Shown here one piece after another: positions 8,445 to 18,100 of a stretch of 64,000 nucleotides of DNA. The position numbers and the translations under genes were made by a program. Source of the stretch: Nocardioides sp. SYSU D00065 (lineage in GTDB: Bacteria > Actinomycetota > Actinomycetes > Propionibacteriales > Nocardioidaceae). Positions within the stretch are counted from its first letter, which is position 1; the number at the start of each line of letters is the position of its first letter. The notes under the pieces were generated by a model, which worked only from the letters and a program-made list of their open reading frames with translations, had not been told where the DNA came from and did no database searches. Location of the stretch: the NCBI RefSeq assembly GCF_017916425.1, contig NZ_JAFMSX010000001.1:1116001-1180000 (forward strand), in the 5' to 3' direction.

Positions 8445-9923
8445 GTGCCTTCCTCCACCCGGCCCTCCGCCAACGCCTCCGCCCAGACCGTCAGCCGGCC
8501 TTCGTCCCGCCCCTCCGCGCTCGCGCTGCCGCGCCGTCGCCGGGCGTTGACGCTCGCCACCGCGGCCGTGCTGGTCGCGGGGCTCGGCGTGGGACCGTCC
8601 GTCGCCGACGAGGGCCGCGACACCCCCGGCGCTCGGGCCGCGGCGGGCCTCGATGCCCACGCCGCGGCCGCTCGGTCCGGCTACCGTGGCCGCAACCAGA
8701 CCTCGGACGGCAGGCCGGGCACCGTCGTCGGCCCCCCGGTCGAGCTGCGCGGCCGCGCCGCCCAGGTCCGCAACGACGTGAGCTACGAGATCGCCCCCGG
8801 CGTCACGCTGCGCGAGTGGGACCAGGTGGACGGCCGGCAGCCCGTCGGGCAGGTCCGGATGAACCTTCTGACGGTCAGCCTCGACGCACCGAACATCAGT
8901 TTCCGCCCTCTTTCACCGACGTACGTCACAAGCCGGCGCACACCGAGCGAGTTTGCGCGCTGGAGCGGCGCGCTCGCGACGGTTAACGGTGACTTCTTCG
9001 ACATCGGCAGTTCCGACAATCCGGGAACCTATGCTCCGCAGGGCGTGACGATCGATGACGGCAAGGTCCTTACCGGATCGCGCGACGGCTGGATTCCGGA
9101 CGTGAATTCGTCATTCTGGATCGACAACGCCGGCCTCCACATCAGCCCGCTGAGCGTGCAGTACACCATTCGACAGCACCGTGACTGGGTTGTGAGCGGC
9201 ATGAATCACTTCGAAGTGCCCAAGGGCCAGATCGGGGTGTTCGACAAGAACTGGCACCGAACGCAGGGCTACAAGGTGACCGACGGGAAGAGGTTCGCCC
9301 GGGAGGTGGTGCTGCGCAGAAACAAGGTCCTGACCAATCGCGCCACCCTCTCGCGCGGCAAGAAGATCGGTCCTCGCGACAGAGTGCTCATCGGCGTAGG
9401 CCGCGGGGCTGTGCAGCTGAAGTCCCTGCGCAAGGGCGAGAGAATCACCTTGTCGAAGCGCGTCGAGGGCGGCAACGCTAGCGCTGCCATCAGCGGCGAC
9501 CGGCCCCTGCTGGTCAACGGCGTGCGCACCGTCATCAACAACACCATCGCCCACCCGCGTACGGCTGTCGGCATCGACGCTGACGGCCGCAAGCTGCTCA
9601 TCCTCGTCGTGGACGGCCGTTCGTCGGCCAGCCGGGGCTACACGATGGTCGAGCTCGCGGACCTGATGACGGCCCTGGGCGCGGAGAACGCCCTCAACCT
9701 CGACGGCGGCGGCTCCTCGGCCATGTACACCCGCACCGCCTCCGGGGCGAGCGCCGTGGTCAACGAGCCCTCGGACGGCAGCGAGCGCAAGGTCGCCAAC
9801 GCGTTCGGTGTCTTCTACAACGGCGAGCTGCCGCCGGTGCTGCCGATCACTCCCACGCCGACCTCCACGCCGACCTCCACGCCGACCTCCACGCCGACGG
9901 TCCCGCCGCCGCCGGGCCGCTAG
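8445..9923 (+). CDS. Secreted phosphodiester glycosidase family protein (NAGPA domain)
   Basis: A 492-residue exported protein. A basic RRRR stretch precedes a hydrophobic signal helix (about residues 26-46). The C-terminal NAGPA/phosphodiester glycosidase domain covers about 150-470, with TVNGDFFD and LNLDGGGSSAM (D420 starts the DGGGSS motif), the signature of exopolysaccharide or GlcNAc-1-phosphodiester glycosidases. The tail is a Thr/Pro/Ser repeat encoded by a 12-bp tandem repeat. From about 8880 to 9560 third positions are noticeably less GC-rich than in the flanks, hinting at a recombined segment. An in-frame GTG at 8394 would add 17 residues but lies upstream of the -10. Confidence 0.88.
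   Translation: MPSSTRPSANASAQTVSRPSSRPSALALPRRRRALTLATAAVLVAGLGVGPSVADEGRDTPGARAAAGLDAHAAAARSGYRGRNQTSDGRPGTVVGPPVELRGRAAQVRNDVSYEIAPGVTLREWDQVDGRQPVGQVRMNLLTVSLDAPNISFRPLSPTYVTSRRTPSEFARWSGALATVNGDFFDIGSSDNPGTYAPQGVTIDDGKVLTGSRDGWIPDVNSSFWIDNAGLHISPLSVQYTIRQHRDWVVSGMNHFEVPKGQIGVFDKNWHRTQGYKVTDGKRFAREVVLRRNKVLTNRATLSRGKKIGPRDRVLIGVGRGAVQLKSLRKGERITLSKRVEGGNASAAISGDRPLLVNGVRTVINNTIAHPRTAVGIDADGRKLLILVVDGRSSASRGYTMVELADLMTALGAENALNLDGGGSSAMYTRTASGASAVVNEPSDGSERKVANAFGVFYNGELPPVLPITPTPTSTPTSTPTSTPTVPPPPGR
9855..9898 (+). repeat. 12-bp tandem repeat coding PTST tail
   Basis: Three perfect copies of ACGCCGACCTCC followed by an 8-bp partial copy. They code for the Pro-Thr-Ser-Thr tail of the phosphodiester glycosidase-like protein, and copy number could vary by slippage without breaking the frame. 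Confidence 0.9.
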
Positions 9924-9974
9924 GACCCCGCCCGCCCGGTCGACGACGGCCCGGCTCGAGCTCAGGCGTGGGAC

Positions 9975-10577
9975 TCAGGCGTCGGGCGCCGCGAACACGA
10001 CCACGAAGGTCATCGGCGCGAGGCACTGCACGGTGCTCTTGGGCAGCTGCGCCACGACCTGGAAGCCGGCCTCACCCTGCTCCACGGCCACGCCGGTCGG
10101 CGCCTCGCAGCCGACGCTCACGGTCGCGCCGTACGGCGTCGATCCCGGCGCCTGCTGCGCCACCTCCGCCACGGTGGCCCGCACCGTGTCGGCGAACCCG
10201 GCGTCGAGCCCGGTGACGAAGTCCGAGACCGCCTGGTCGCCGTCCAGCGCGAACGCGAACGTCGAGGCGGAGCCGCCGGCGTCCGTGGCGCTGATCAGCA
10301 GCGCCTCGGCGACCCCCGCCGAGCCGGTCGCCGGGATGGTCTGCGACCCGTCGCCGGACTCCGGCTCAGGGGTGGGCTCGTCGGTCCCCGAGGGCGCGTC
10401 CGACGCCGACTCCGAGGGACTGGGCGCAGTGGACGAGGCCGCCGGGTCCGACGCGGTGTCGTCGCCGCCGTCGGAGGCGCACGCCGACAGGGCCGCCACC
10501 AGGACCGAGGTGAGGGCGAGACCGCCGGCGAGCGTGGCAGCGCGGCGCCGGCCGCGCGGGGTGGGAAGGGAGGTCAT
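9975..10577 (-). CDS. Putative lipoprotein of unknown function
   Basis: A 200-residue exported lipoprotein. A basic N-region (RGRRRAA), a hydrophobic helix and the lipobox LSAC put the lipidated Cys at about residue 33. Residues 35-80 are a Ser/Pro/Asp/Glu linker. The folded part (about 85-200) is not a family I recognise; it has two Cys (SVGCEAP, VQCLAP) that could pair. ATG 10577 is preceded by a TATCGT hexamer 9 nt upstream. It is monocistronic and divergent from the alarmone synthetase gene. Confidence 0.8.
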   Translation of the reverse strand: MTSLPTPRGRRRAATLAGGLALTSVLVAALSACASDGGDDTASDPAASSTAPSPSESASDAPSGTDEPTPEPESGDGSQTIPATGSAGVAEALLISATDAGGSASTFAFALDGDQAVSDFVTGLDAGFADTVRATVAEVAQQAPGSTPYGATVSVGCEAPTGVAVEQGEAGFQVVAQLPKSTVQCLAPMTFVVVFAAPDA

Positions 10578-10679
10578 GGTGGTGGGACGATAACCGTCGC
10601 GGCGCGGCTCCCCGGGCAGGCGCGTGCGGGATCGGCGGCGGAGTGACGCCGCCACCCCCGCACTGGCAGGCTGGGCGCC

Positions 10680-11675
10680 ATGAGCAGTGCCATGCAGGCC
10701 GAGCCGGTGCGTGAGGCCGTCCGCGCCTACGCCGCCCGGCAGCCGGCCCTCGCCGCCGCCACCGCGGCGTACGTCACCCTCGTCCGGACCCTGCTCGACG
10801 ATGCGGGGATCGACTACCTCAGCGTCACCGGGCGGACCAAGAGCGTCGCGTCCTTCGCCGCCAAGGCCAACCGCGCCGAGAACGGCCGGCCGGTGTACCC
10901 CGACCCGCTGGAGCAGATCACCGACCAGATCGGCGTCCGCGTGATCACCTACGTGCACAGCGACGTCGCCGCGGTCGCCGAGCTGCTGGCCGACGAGCTG
11001 ACCCTGCTCGACGACCGCGACCTGGGCGCGGAGACGGCCCGCTCGGGGCGCTTCGGCTACGCGAGCCGCCACCTCCTCGTCCAGGTGCGTGACGGCGACC
11101 AGCACGAGTCCCTCGCCGGCGAGCGGGCCAGCGTCCAGGTGCGGACGGTGCTGCAGCACGCGTGGGCCGAGTTCGAGCACGACATCCGCTACAAGGGCAA
11201 CGTCCCCGGCGAGGCCGCCGCCGACCTCGATCGGCGCTTCACGCTGGCCGCCGGGCTCATCGAGCTGGCCGACCGGGAGTTCGCGACGATCCGCGAGCGC
11301 ATCCAGGCGGCCGCCCCCGGCAGCACCACGGCGCCGGAGGCCGACCACATCGTCGGGCAGGACCTCGCCACGTTCCTGGCCGGCCACTACAGCGATGCCG
11401 GCTGGTCGCACACCGACCACTACGACTGGATCGCCGGACTGCTCGCACAGCTCGGCATCGACACCGTCGACGACCTCGCCGGCCTGCTGACCTCGGTCGA
11501 CGCCGATGCGGTGATCCGGCGGATGGGCTACCGCTATCCCGCCGGAGCCGTACGCCGCCTCGACGACGCGCTCCTGGCGATCTTCGGCGAGCAGTACGTC
11601 ACCCTCGAGGGCAACAGCCACCGCGTCCCGCTGCTGCGGGCGCGACTGGAGAAGCTGTCCACGCCGGAGGGCTGA
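10680..11675 (+). CDS. RelA/SpoT-domain (p)ppGpp synthetase-like protein
   Basis: A 331-residue cytosolic protein with a RelA/SpoT synthetase domain at about 40-185. The motifs are in order: GRTKSVASFAAK (nucleotide binding), TDQIGVRVITY (catalytic Asp), GYASRHLLV (the YxSxH motif) and VQVRTVLQHAWAEFEHD. There is no HD hydrolase or TGS/ACT domain, so it resembles a small alarmone synthetase with an extra C-terminal region of about 120 residues of unknown fold. CAGGCT (10667-10672) is 7 nt before the ATG. Whether it makes (p)ppGpp or a related signal is an inference. Confidence 0.88.
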   Translation: MSSAMQAEPVREAVRAYAARQPALAAATAAYVTLVRTLLDDAGIDYLSVTGRTKSVASFAAKANRAENGRPVYPDPLEQITDQIGVRVITYVHSDVAAVAELLADELTLLDDRDLGAETARSGRFGYASRHLLVQVRDGDQHESLAGERASVQVRTVLQHAWAEFEHDIRYKGNVPGEAAADLDRRFTLAAGLIELADREFATIRERIQAAAPGSTTAPEADHIVGQDLATFLAGHYSDAGWSHTDHYDWIAGLLAQLGIDTVDDLAGLLTSVDADAVIRRMGYRYPAGAVRRLDDALLAIFGEQYVTLEGNSHRVPLLRARLEKLSTPEG

Positions 11676-11757
11676 CGCGCCACACGGCCCGCGCTCGTTC
11701 CGAAGCGCTCGCCAGAGCCCGCCCGAGCCCCTGGACCGGACCCCCTAGGGTTGCCGC

Positions 11758-12894
11758 ATGAGACGGCCCTCCTGGACCACCCTCACTCCCCTGCTGGCCG
11801 CCGTGGCGCTCGCGCTGGTCTGGGGCCGCCACCCGGGACCGGTCGTGCTCGGCGTGCTCGCGCTGCTGCTGGTCGGCGCCGTCCTGGCGGCGGTGCACCA
11901 CGCCGAGGTGGTGGCGCACCGCGTGGGCGAGCCCTACGGCTCGCTGGTGCTGGCGGTCGCGGTCACGATCATCGAGGTCGGCCTGATCGTCACGCTCATG
12001 GTGACCACCGACAAGGACACCTCGGGGCTGGCGCGCGACACCGTCTTCGCGGCGGTGATGATCACCGTCAACGGCATCGTGGGCCTCGCGCTGCTGGTGG
12101 GCGCGCTCAAGCACCACCTGGCCGTCTTCAACCCCGAGGGCACCGGCGCGGCGCTGGCCACGGTGATCGCGCTGGCCGTGCTGTGCCTGGTCGTGCCGTC
12201 GGTGACCACGTCGGAGCCCGGACCGGAGTTCACCGGCGCACAGCTCGCCTTCGCGGCCACCGCGTCCCTGGCGCTCTACGGCATGTTCGTGTTCACCCAG
12301 ACCATCCGGCACCGTGACTTCTTCCTGCCGGTGGCGGCGGGCGAGCACACGCCGGTCGTCGCGTCCTCCGGTGGCGGCGACTCCTTCCAGCACGAGCCGG
12401 TCGACCTCGACGACGACGGCCACGCGGACCCGCCCACCGGTCGGGCGACCCTCACCAGCCTGGGCCTGCTGCTCGTCTCCCTCGTCGCCGTGGTGGGGCT
12501 GGCGAAGATCGAGTCACCGGCGATCGAGTCGGGCGTCGCCGCGGTGGGGTTCCCCCAGGCCGTCGTCGGTGTCGTGATCGCCCTGCTGGTGCTCGCCCCG
12601 GAGACGATCGCCGCCGTCCGGGCCGCCGCGCGCAACCGCGTCCAGGTCAGCCTCAACCTCGCGCTGGGCTCGGCGATGGCGTCGATCGGCCTGACCATCC
12701 CGGCCATTGCCGTGGCCGGCATCTGGCTCGACGGCCCGCTCGCGCTGGGCCTCAACCAGCTGCAGACCACGCTGCTGGTGCTCACCGCGGCCGTCGCGAT
12801 CCTCACCGTGGTGCCGGGCCGGGCCAAGCCGCTCCAGGGCGGCGTGCACCTGGTGCTGCTAGCGGCGTTCCTGTTCCTGACGATCGCGCCGTAG
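11758..12894 (+). CDS. chaA: Calcium/proton (cation) antiporter ChaA
   Basis: A 378-residue inner-membrane antiporter of the CaCA superfamily. About eleven hydrophobic helices form two homologous halves. The alpha repeats show acidic residues in the membrane (AVTIIEVGLIVTLM in the first half, VLAPETIAAVRA in the second). A hydrophilic acidic loop with Asp/Glu/His lies between them (about residues 197-225). It exchanges Ca2+, Na+ or K+ for protons. TAGGGT (11746-11751) lies 6 nt before the ATG. A hairpin at 12905-12933 follows the stop. Confidence 0.9.
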   Translation: MRRPSWTTLTPLLAAVALALVWGRHPGPVVLGVLALLLVGAVLAAVHHAEVVAHRVGEPYGSLVLAVAVTIIEVGLIVTLMVTTDKDTSGLARDTVFAAVMITVNGIVGLALLVGALKHHLAVFNPEGTGAALATVIALAVLCLVVPSVTTSEPGPEFTGAQLAFAATASLALYGMFVFTQTIRHRDFFLPVAAGEHTPVVASSGGGDSFQHEPVDLDDDGHADPPTGRATLTSLGLLLVSLVAVVGLAKIESPAIESGVAAVGFPQAVVGVVIALLVLAPETIAAVRAAARNRVQVSLNLALGSAMASIGLTIPAIAVAGIWLDGPLALGLNQLQTTLLVLTAAVAILTVVPGRAKPLQGGVHLVLLAAFLFLTIAP

Positions 12895-12904
12895 GACGTC
12901 TGCC

Positions 12905-12933
12905 GCGACCGACCCGCGCAACCGGTCGGTCGC
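12905..12933. terminator. Bidirectional hairpin between chaA and the binding-protein gene
   Basis: A perfect 10-bp inverted repeat (GCGACCGACC with GGTCGGTCGC) and a 9-nt loop. It sits in the 62-bp gap between two convergent stop codons, and there is no T-run on either side. Confidence 0.7.
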
Positions 12934-12956
12934 CGGCCACGGGTCGGGAGCGACGA

Positions 12957-13772
12957 TCAGCCGAAGTACTTCGCGTAGATCTTGTCGTAGGTCCCGTCCT
13001 CGCGCAGCTCGGCGAGCGTGCGGTTGATCTCGCGCAGCAGCGGGATGTTGCCGTCTTTCTTCACCGCCATGCCGTACTGCTCACCGGTGTCGAACTCACG
13101 CGCCAGCTTGAGGCTGGGGTTGTCGGAGACGAATTGGCCGGAGACCGTGTTGTCGAGCATCGCGGCGTCCAGCTCGCCCGCGTCGAGCGCGGCCTGCACG
13201 CCGGCGGCGTCGTCGTACGCCTTCACCTCGGTGGTCTCCGGCGCGAAGTCGCTCAGGTAGGTCTCGCCGGTGGTGTCCTTCTGCACCCCGACCCGCTGCC
13301 CGGCGAGCTCCTCCAGCTCGTCCAGGCCGGAGCCGCGCGGCGTGATGAGCGCCTGCTTGGCGTCGAAGTAGGGGCTGGAGAAGTCCAGGACGCGCGCCCG
13401 CTCGCCGGTGATGGTCATGGCCGAGACCGCCACGTCGCACACGTCGTTGTTGAGCGAGTCGCCGGAGGTGATGTCGTCGAAGGCGACGTCGAGCACGTCC
13501 AGCTCGGCGTCGAGCGCCTTGGCCACGGCCTTGCCCAGGTCGACGTCGAAGCCGACGAGCTTGCCCTTCTCCTCGTAGACGAAGGGCGGGTAGGGGCTGT
13601 CGGTGCACATGGTCAGCGCGCCCTCGAAGACGAGGGACACGTCACTGAGCGCGTCGGCGGTCTCGCCGCTGGCGCTGCCACCGCAGGCGCTCAGCGCACC
13701 CATCAGGGCCACGGAGGTCAGGGCGGCCACGGCGGTGCGGGCCGGGCCGAGGCGACGGTCGGTGCGGGTCAT
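12957..13772 (-). CDS. Amino-acid ABC transporter substrate-binding lipoprotein (family 3)
   Basis: A 271-residue lipoprotein with signal helix and lipobox LSAC (Cys30). The SBP_bac_3 fold shows YPPFVYEEKGKLVGFDVDL early, VSAMTITGERARVLDFSSPYFDA in the hinge region and a C-terminal YDKIYAKYFG. These proteins capture polar amino acids outside the membrane for an ABC importer. No permease or ATPase gene is nearby. It starts only 3 nt after the conservon GTPase stop on the same strand, so it is probably cotranscribed with the conservon and could act as an extracellular sensor subunit rather than a transporter part; that role is inference. Confidence 0.92.
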   Translation of the reverse strand: MTRTDRRLGPARTAVAALTSVALMGALSACGGSASGETADALSDVSLVFEGALTMCTDSPYPPFVYEEKGKLVGFDVDLGKAVAKALDAELDVLDVAFDDITSGDSLNNDVCDVAVSAMTITGERARVLDFSSPYFDAKQALITPRGSGLDELEELAGQRVGVQKDTTGETYLSDFAPETTEVKAYDDAAGVQAALDAGELDAAMLDNTVSGQFVSDNPSLKLAREFDTGEQYGMAVKKDGNIPLLREINRTLAELREDGTYDKIYAKYFG

Positions 13773-13775
13773 GGG

Positions 13776-14372
13776 TCAGTTCGCATTCACGGTGAGCGAC
13801 TCACGAAGTCGCATGAGGGAGTATTCGGTGATCTTCACCAGCGCGCCCTTGGCCTGCTCGCGGTCGCGGGCATCGAGGCTGATGATCGGTACGTCGGCGG
13901 GCAGGGCCAGCGCGGCGGCGATCTCGTCGGCCGGGTAGCGCGGAACGCCGTCGAACTCGTTGACGGCGACGATGAACGGGATGCCCTTGGACTCGAAGTA
14001 GTCCAGCGGCGAGAACGACTCGTCGAGCCGGGCCACGTCGACCAGCACGATGGCGCCGATGGCGCCGCGGCACAGGTCGTCCCACATGAACCAGAAGCGT
14101 CGCTGGCCGGGGGTGCCGAAGAGGTAGAGCACGAGGTCCTCGGCCAGGGTGAGGCGGCCGAAGTCCATGGCCACCGTGGTGGTCGCCTTGGTGGGCACGG
14201 CGGCGAGGTCGTCGACGCCCTCGGACTCGTTGGTCACGAGCGCCTCGGTGCGCAGCGGGTCGATCTCCGAGACGGCGCCGACCAGCGTCGACTTGCCGAC
14301 GCCGAAGCCGCCGGCGATGACGATCTTCGTCGACGCAGCAGCGCGCTGTGCCTTAGTAGTTTCGAAGTCCAC
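13776..14372 (-). CDS. cvnD: Conservon GTPase (CvnD-like, small Ras-like)
   Basis: A 198-residue cytosolic GTP-binding protein. The P-loop GGFGVGKST is at 21-29, the switch region ends in LFGTPGQRRFWFMW (G3-like), and AVNEFDG is the NKxD-equivalent. These match Streptomyces CvnD proteins. GTG 14372 was chosen because family members begin with a VDF stretch and an AGGA site lies about 8 nt upstream. An in-frame ATG at 14405 is less likely. It overlaps the DUF742 gene by 20 nt. Members act as the switch output of G-protein-like conservon systems. Confidence 0.93.
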   Translation of the reverse strand: MDFETTKAQRAAASTKIVIAGGFGVGKSTLVGAVSEIDPLRTEALVTNESEGVDDLAAVPTKATTTVAMDFGRLTLAEDLVLYLFGTPGQRRFWFMWDDLCRGAIGAIVLVDVARLDESFSPLDYFESKGIPFIVAVNEFDGVPRYPADEIAAALALPADVPIISLDARDREQAKGALVKITEYSLMRLRESLTVNAN

Positions 14373-14721
14373 GGAGGGTCCTTTCGATGAGCTCGAGACG
14401 CTCATCTGTCGACGTCTTCTCGGTGATGGTGGCCTGGATCCGGACCAAGCCCTGCTCGATGAGGTCACCCAGCAGCACCCGGGTGACACCGATCGGCATC
14501 TTGGTCAGGGCCGACACCTCGGCCACGGATCGCCGGTCGCAGACCTCGAGAACCTGCGCGGCAGAGGGGGTGAGGACGGGCGCCTCCGCACCAGCCTGGA
14601 GGCGCAGCGTGGCCTCCATGGCCAGGTCGACGGAGGTCGCCGTCCGGCCAGCGGTGATCGTGTAGGACCGGATGAGGCGAGGGCGGTACTCCTCGTCCTC
14701 CGGCTCGTGTGGGGGCGTCAT
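14353..14721 (-). CDS. cvnC: Conservon DUF742 protein (CvnC-like)
   Basis: A 122-residue DUF742 protein with the RPRLIRSYTITAGRT N-terminus and the winged-helix-like region LEVCDRRSVAEVSALTKMPIGVTRVLL ending in GLVRI, both typical of the family. CvnC proteins form part of the membrane-associated conservon complex with CvnB and CvnD. It lies between cvnB (14 nt gap) and cvnD (overlap). Length and motifs are normal. Confidence 0.93.
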   Translation of the reverse strand: MTPPHEPEDEEYRPRLIRSYTITAGRTATSVDLAMEATLRLQAGAEAPVLTPSAAQVLEVCDRRSVAEVSALTKMPIGVTRVLLGDLIEQGLVRIQATITEKTSTDERLELIERTLRGLRNY

Positions 14722-14735
14722 GGCACGGGAACCGG

Positions 14736-15170
14736 TCAGCCGCCCGTACCGACGCGGGCCTGGGCCTCGACGGTACGTCCCACGCGGTCCACCAGCAGGG
14801 CCATCTCGTAGCCCACCTGGCCGATGTCGGCCTCCTCGGTCGTGAGGACGGTGAGGTTCGAGCCGTCTCCGACGCTCATCAGCATCAGGAAGCCCATCTC
14901 CATCTCCACGATGGTCTGCATGACCGATCCGCCCTCGAAGAGTCGGGCGGCGCCCACCGCGAGGCTGGCCAGACCCGAGGAGACGGCGGCGACCTGCTCG
15001 GCGCGCTCGCCCGGGATGCTCGTGCTCGAGGCCATCAGGAGACCGTCGGCGGAGACCAGGATGGCGTGGGCCGCGTCGGGCACGTCGTCGACGAAGCGCG
15101 ACATCACCCAGTCGAGGTCGCGGTCGTCACCAGCGGAGCCGGCGGCGGGGGCGGCGGATTCGTACGTCAT
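14736..15170 (-). CDS. cvnB: Roadblock/LC7 domain protein (CvnB-like)
   Basis: A 144-residue Roadblock/LC7 protein. It shows [29 protein letters not shown] and the alternating strands to GQVGYEMA. In conservons this subunit links the sensor to the GTPase and can act as a GTPase-activating partner. The ATG overlaps the sensor stop as ATGA, so translation is coupled to cvnA. Confidence 0.94.
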   Translation of the reverse strand: MTYESAAPAAGSAGDDRDLDWVMSRFVDDVPDAAHAILVSADGLLMASSTSIPGERAEQVAAVSSGLASLAVGAARLFEGGSVMQTIVEMEMGFLMLMSVGDGSNLTVLTTEEADIGQVGYEMALLVDRVGRTVEAQARVGTGG

Positions 15171-18100
15171 ACGGGGCCTGCTTCCGTGTGCTGAGGGGAA
15201 CTTTGGGCTGCTCGTCGACCGCGGGACACACCCGCGGTGTGGGCCTGGAGCCGGCGACGGATCGCTTCGGGGTCACGCGTCTTGGCGGCCGTGGGCGGGG
15301 TAACGCTACCGGGCACGAGACGCTCCCCGGGGGCGCGTCGCGGGAGCCCGGCGGGGGTGGCCTCGACGGCCGGGGTCTCCTCGGCCACCTGCTCGGCGAT
15401 CTCCCAACCGCGGTCGACCTCGGTCTCGTGGATCGCGCTGGCGTCGCCGGTGAGCCACCCCGAGCGCATGGACTTGAAGATCGGCGAGTCGCCGCCGGCG
15501 CGAGCCGGGGCGCCCCTGTCCTGGGACAGGCCGTTGGTGCCGTGGTCCGTCCCGAGGGAGGCGGCCGGTACGTCGGCGACCGGCTGCGCGGCAGGTGGGG
15601 CGACCGGCTGCGCGACGGGCTCCGCGACGGGCGGGGTCACGCGGCGGGTGGGGGTGCCCAGACCCAGGGGGTCGTCGACGTCGACCTGCACCTCGTCGGC
15701 GGGGTCGACGGCCGTCGCCCGGTCGCCCGCGCCGGTGGGCACGGATCGCGACAGCGGGTCGTGTGCCCGGGCAGGCTCCGGCTCCACTGCAGGCTGAGCG
15801 GGAGGCTGCACGACGGGCTCGGCCACCGACTGCTGGGTGACCGGCGGGGTGGTCGGCGGGGTGGTCGGCGGGGTGGCCGGCGCGGTCGGCTGAGGAGCCG
15901 TCGGCTCGACCTTCGCCTCCTCCGCCTGGGCGCGCTGGCGCGAGGCGAGCGCGGTGATGGGGACGACCGAGGCCACCTTCTCGGCACGCGAGGCGGCGGC
16001 CGGAACGGGCGCATCGGCGGATCCCGCACCGGCGGCCGTCGCAGACTCGCCGGCCGGGCTGGGACGCTTGCCGAAGAGCGGACCGGTGGCGCTGGAGGTC
16101 TCCGGCGGCAGGAAGGCGTCGGCTCCCGTGCGCGGCATGTTGGCTCCCGGCTCGCGGCGCGGCAGCAGGCTCTCCAGGGGCGGGCGGTCCTCGGTCACGG
16201 ACGGCACCGCGGCGGTCCGAGCGACCGGCTGCGGCGACGGCTGCGCGGGCTCCGGCTGGACGGGCTCCGGCTGCACGGGCTGCGGGGCCGACTGCGCCTC
16301 GGCGTCCCGGGCCGCCTTCGCCTGCGCGGCGGCGGCCTTCTCGGCCTTCTCGGCCGCCTTGGCCTCGGCCCGCTCCGCACGCGAGGGCTTGCGCGCGCTC
16401 CGCCTGGCACCGGCGGGCGCGGCGACCGCCGTGGTCTCGAGGATCTCCGCCTCGGGGGCGGCGACCGTGGCGGGGACCGGCTGGGCGGCGTCCGGGGCCG
16501 CCTGCGGCGCGGGAGTGCTCTGCGGCAGCTCGGGAAGGATCGCCGGCGGCAGGAGCACGGTGGCCGTCATGCCGCCACCGGCGTTGCGCGCCAGGCTGGC
16601 GTGGATGCCGTGCCGCTCGGCGAGGCGGGAGACGACGAACAGGCCCATGCGGCGGGCGGTGTCCGGCGTTGCCTCGGCGCCGTGCGCCAGATCGCGGTTG
16701 AGCTGCTCGAGCTCGGCGGGCGGCACGCCCAGGCCGGCGTCGGTGATGGTGACGGTCACGCCGTCCGCGCCGAGCTTGGCCGCGAGGCGCACCGGCTCGG
16801 CGGGCGGGGAGTAGGTCAGCGCGTTGTCCACGAGCTCGGTGAGCAGGTGGACCACGTCGGGGGCGGCGTCGTCGCTGACGCGGGTGCCGAGGTGCGACAG
16901 GATCTGCACGCGCTGGTAGTCCTGCACACCGGAGGTCGCGGCCTGGAGCGCCTCGCCGACCGTGAGGCTGTACGTGCCGGCGGCGCGGTTGGGAGCGTCG
17001 GCCAGGATCAGCAGCGAGTCGGCCGTGCGACGCATGCGCGAGGCGAGGTGGTCGAGGCGGAACAGCGACTCGAGACGCTTGGGGTCCTCCTCGTCGTGCT
17101 CGAGGCGCTCGATCTGGGCCAGCTGCTGGTTGACCAGCGAGGTGGAGCGGCGCGAGAGCGTCACGAACATCGCGTTGACCGTCTGGCGCAGCTGGGCCTC
17201 ACCGGAGGCGAGGTGGATGGCCTGGCGGTGCAGGTCGTCGACCGCGCGGGCGACCTGGCCGATCTCCTCGTTGGTGGTGACGTCGATGGTCTTGATCGGC
17301 TCCGGCTCCTGGCCGGCGCGGATCCGGGCGACGGCATCGGGCAGGCGGTGCCGCGCGACGGCGAGCGCGCCCTCGCGCACCCGGCCGATGGGGTCGAGCA
17401 GGCTGCGGGCGATGACGAAGGCGATGGCGATGGCCGCGGCGAGGGCGAGCAGCGTGAGCGCCGCCCCGAGGAGCGCGTTGCGCTGCGCGTCGGAGGCCGC
17501 CTCGTCGAGGGTGTCGCTGACACCGCTGATGAGCGAGGCGGTGATCTCGTCGTACGGAGCGTAGGCGTCGCGACCGCCCAGGTCGCTCGCGGAGTCGTCG
17601 CGGACCTGGCCGGCGTGCCGGGTGTTCTGCGTGCGGAGGAGGGCGGTCTGCTCCTCGGCGCCCTCGACCGAGCCGGCGAGACGGTCGATGGCGGCAGCCT
17701 CCACACCGATCTCCGAGAACAGGTCCTGCGAGCTCGACTGCGACAGCGTGGTGGCGATGAGACCCTGCTGGAGCGCGAGCGAGAGCCGGCCGCTCATGGC
17801 CTGGGACAGCTGCTCGAGGCGGGGCTCCGGCGTGTCCTGGGCGGCGTTCACGCTGGTGATCAGCTGCGTGACGCTCGACTCGAGCTGGCGGACCAGGGCG
17901 ATCCAGGTGGCGGGGCCGAGGGACTCCGCGCCCTCGCCGCGCATCGCCTGGCTCAGGTCGAGCAGCGCGTTGACGTGGGCCACCTGCAGGTCGGTCAGGT
18001 CGGCGCTGTCCCGCGCCTCGGTCAGGGCCTCGGCGTTGGTGGAGATGTCGGCGATCGCGTCGATCAGGTCGCCCTGGCTCGCGGCGTCGTCGGACTGCGC

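Noticed and set aside
14353..14489. Longer N-terminus for the conservon GTPase (ATG near 14489)
   Set aside because: The extension would overlap the DUF742 coding region by a long way and is Ser/Pro/Arg noise. Family members start at the VDF stretch, matched by GTG 14372.
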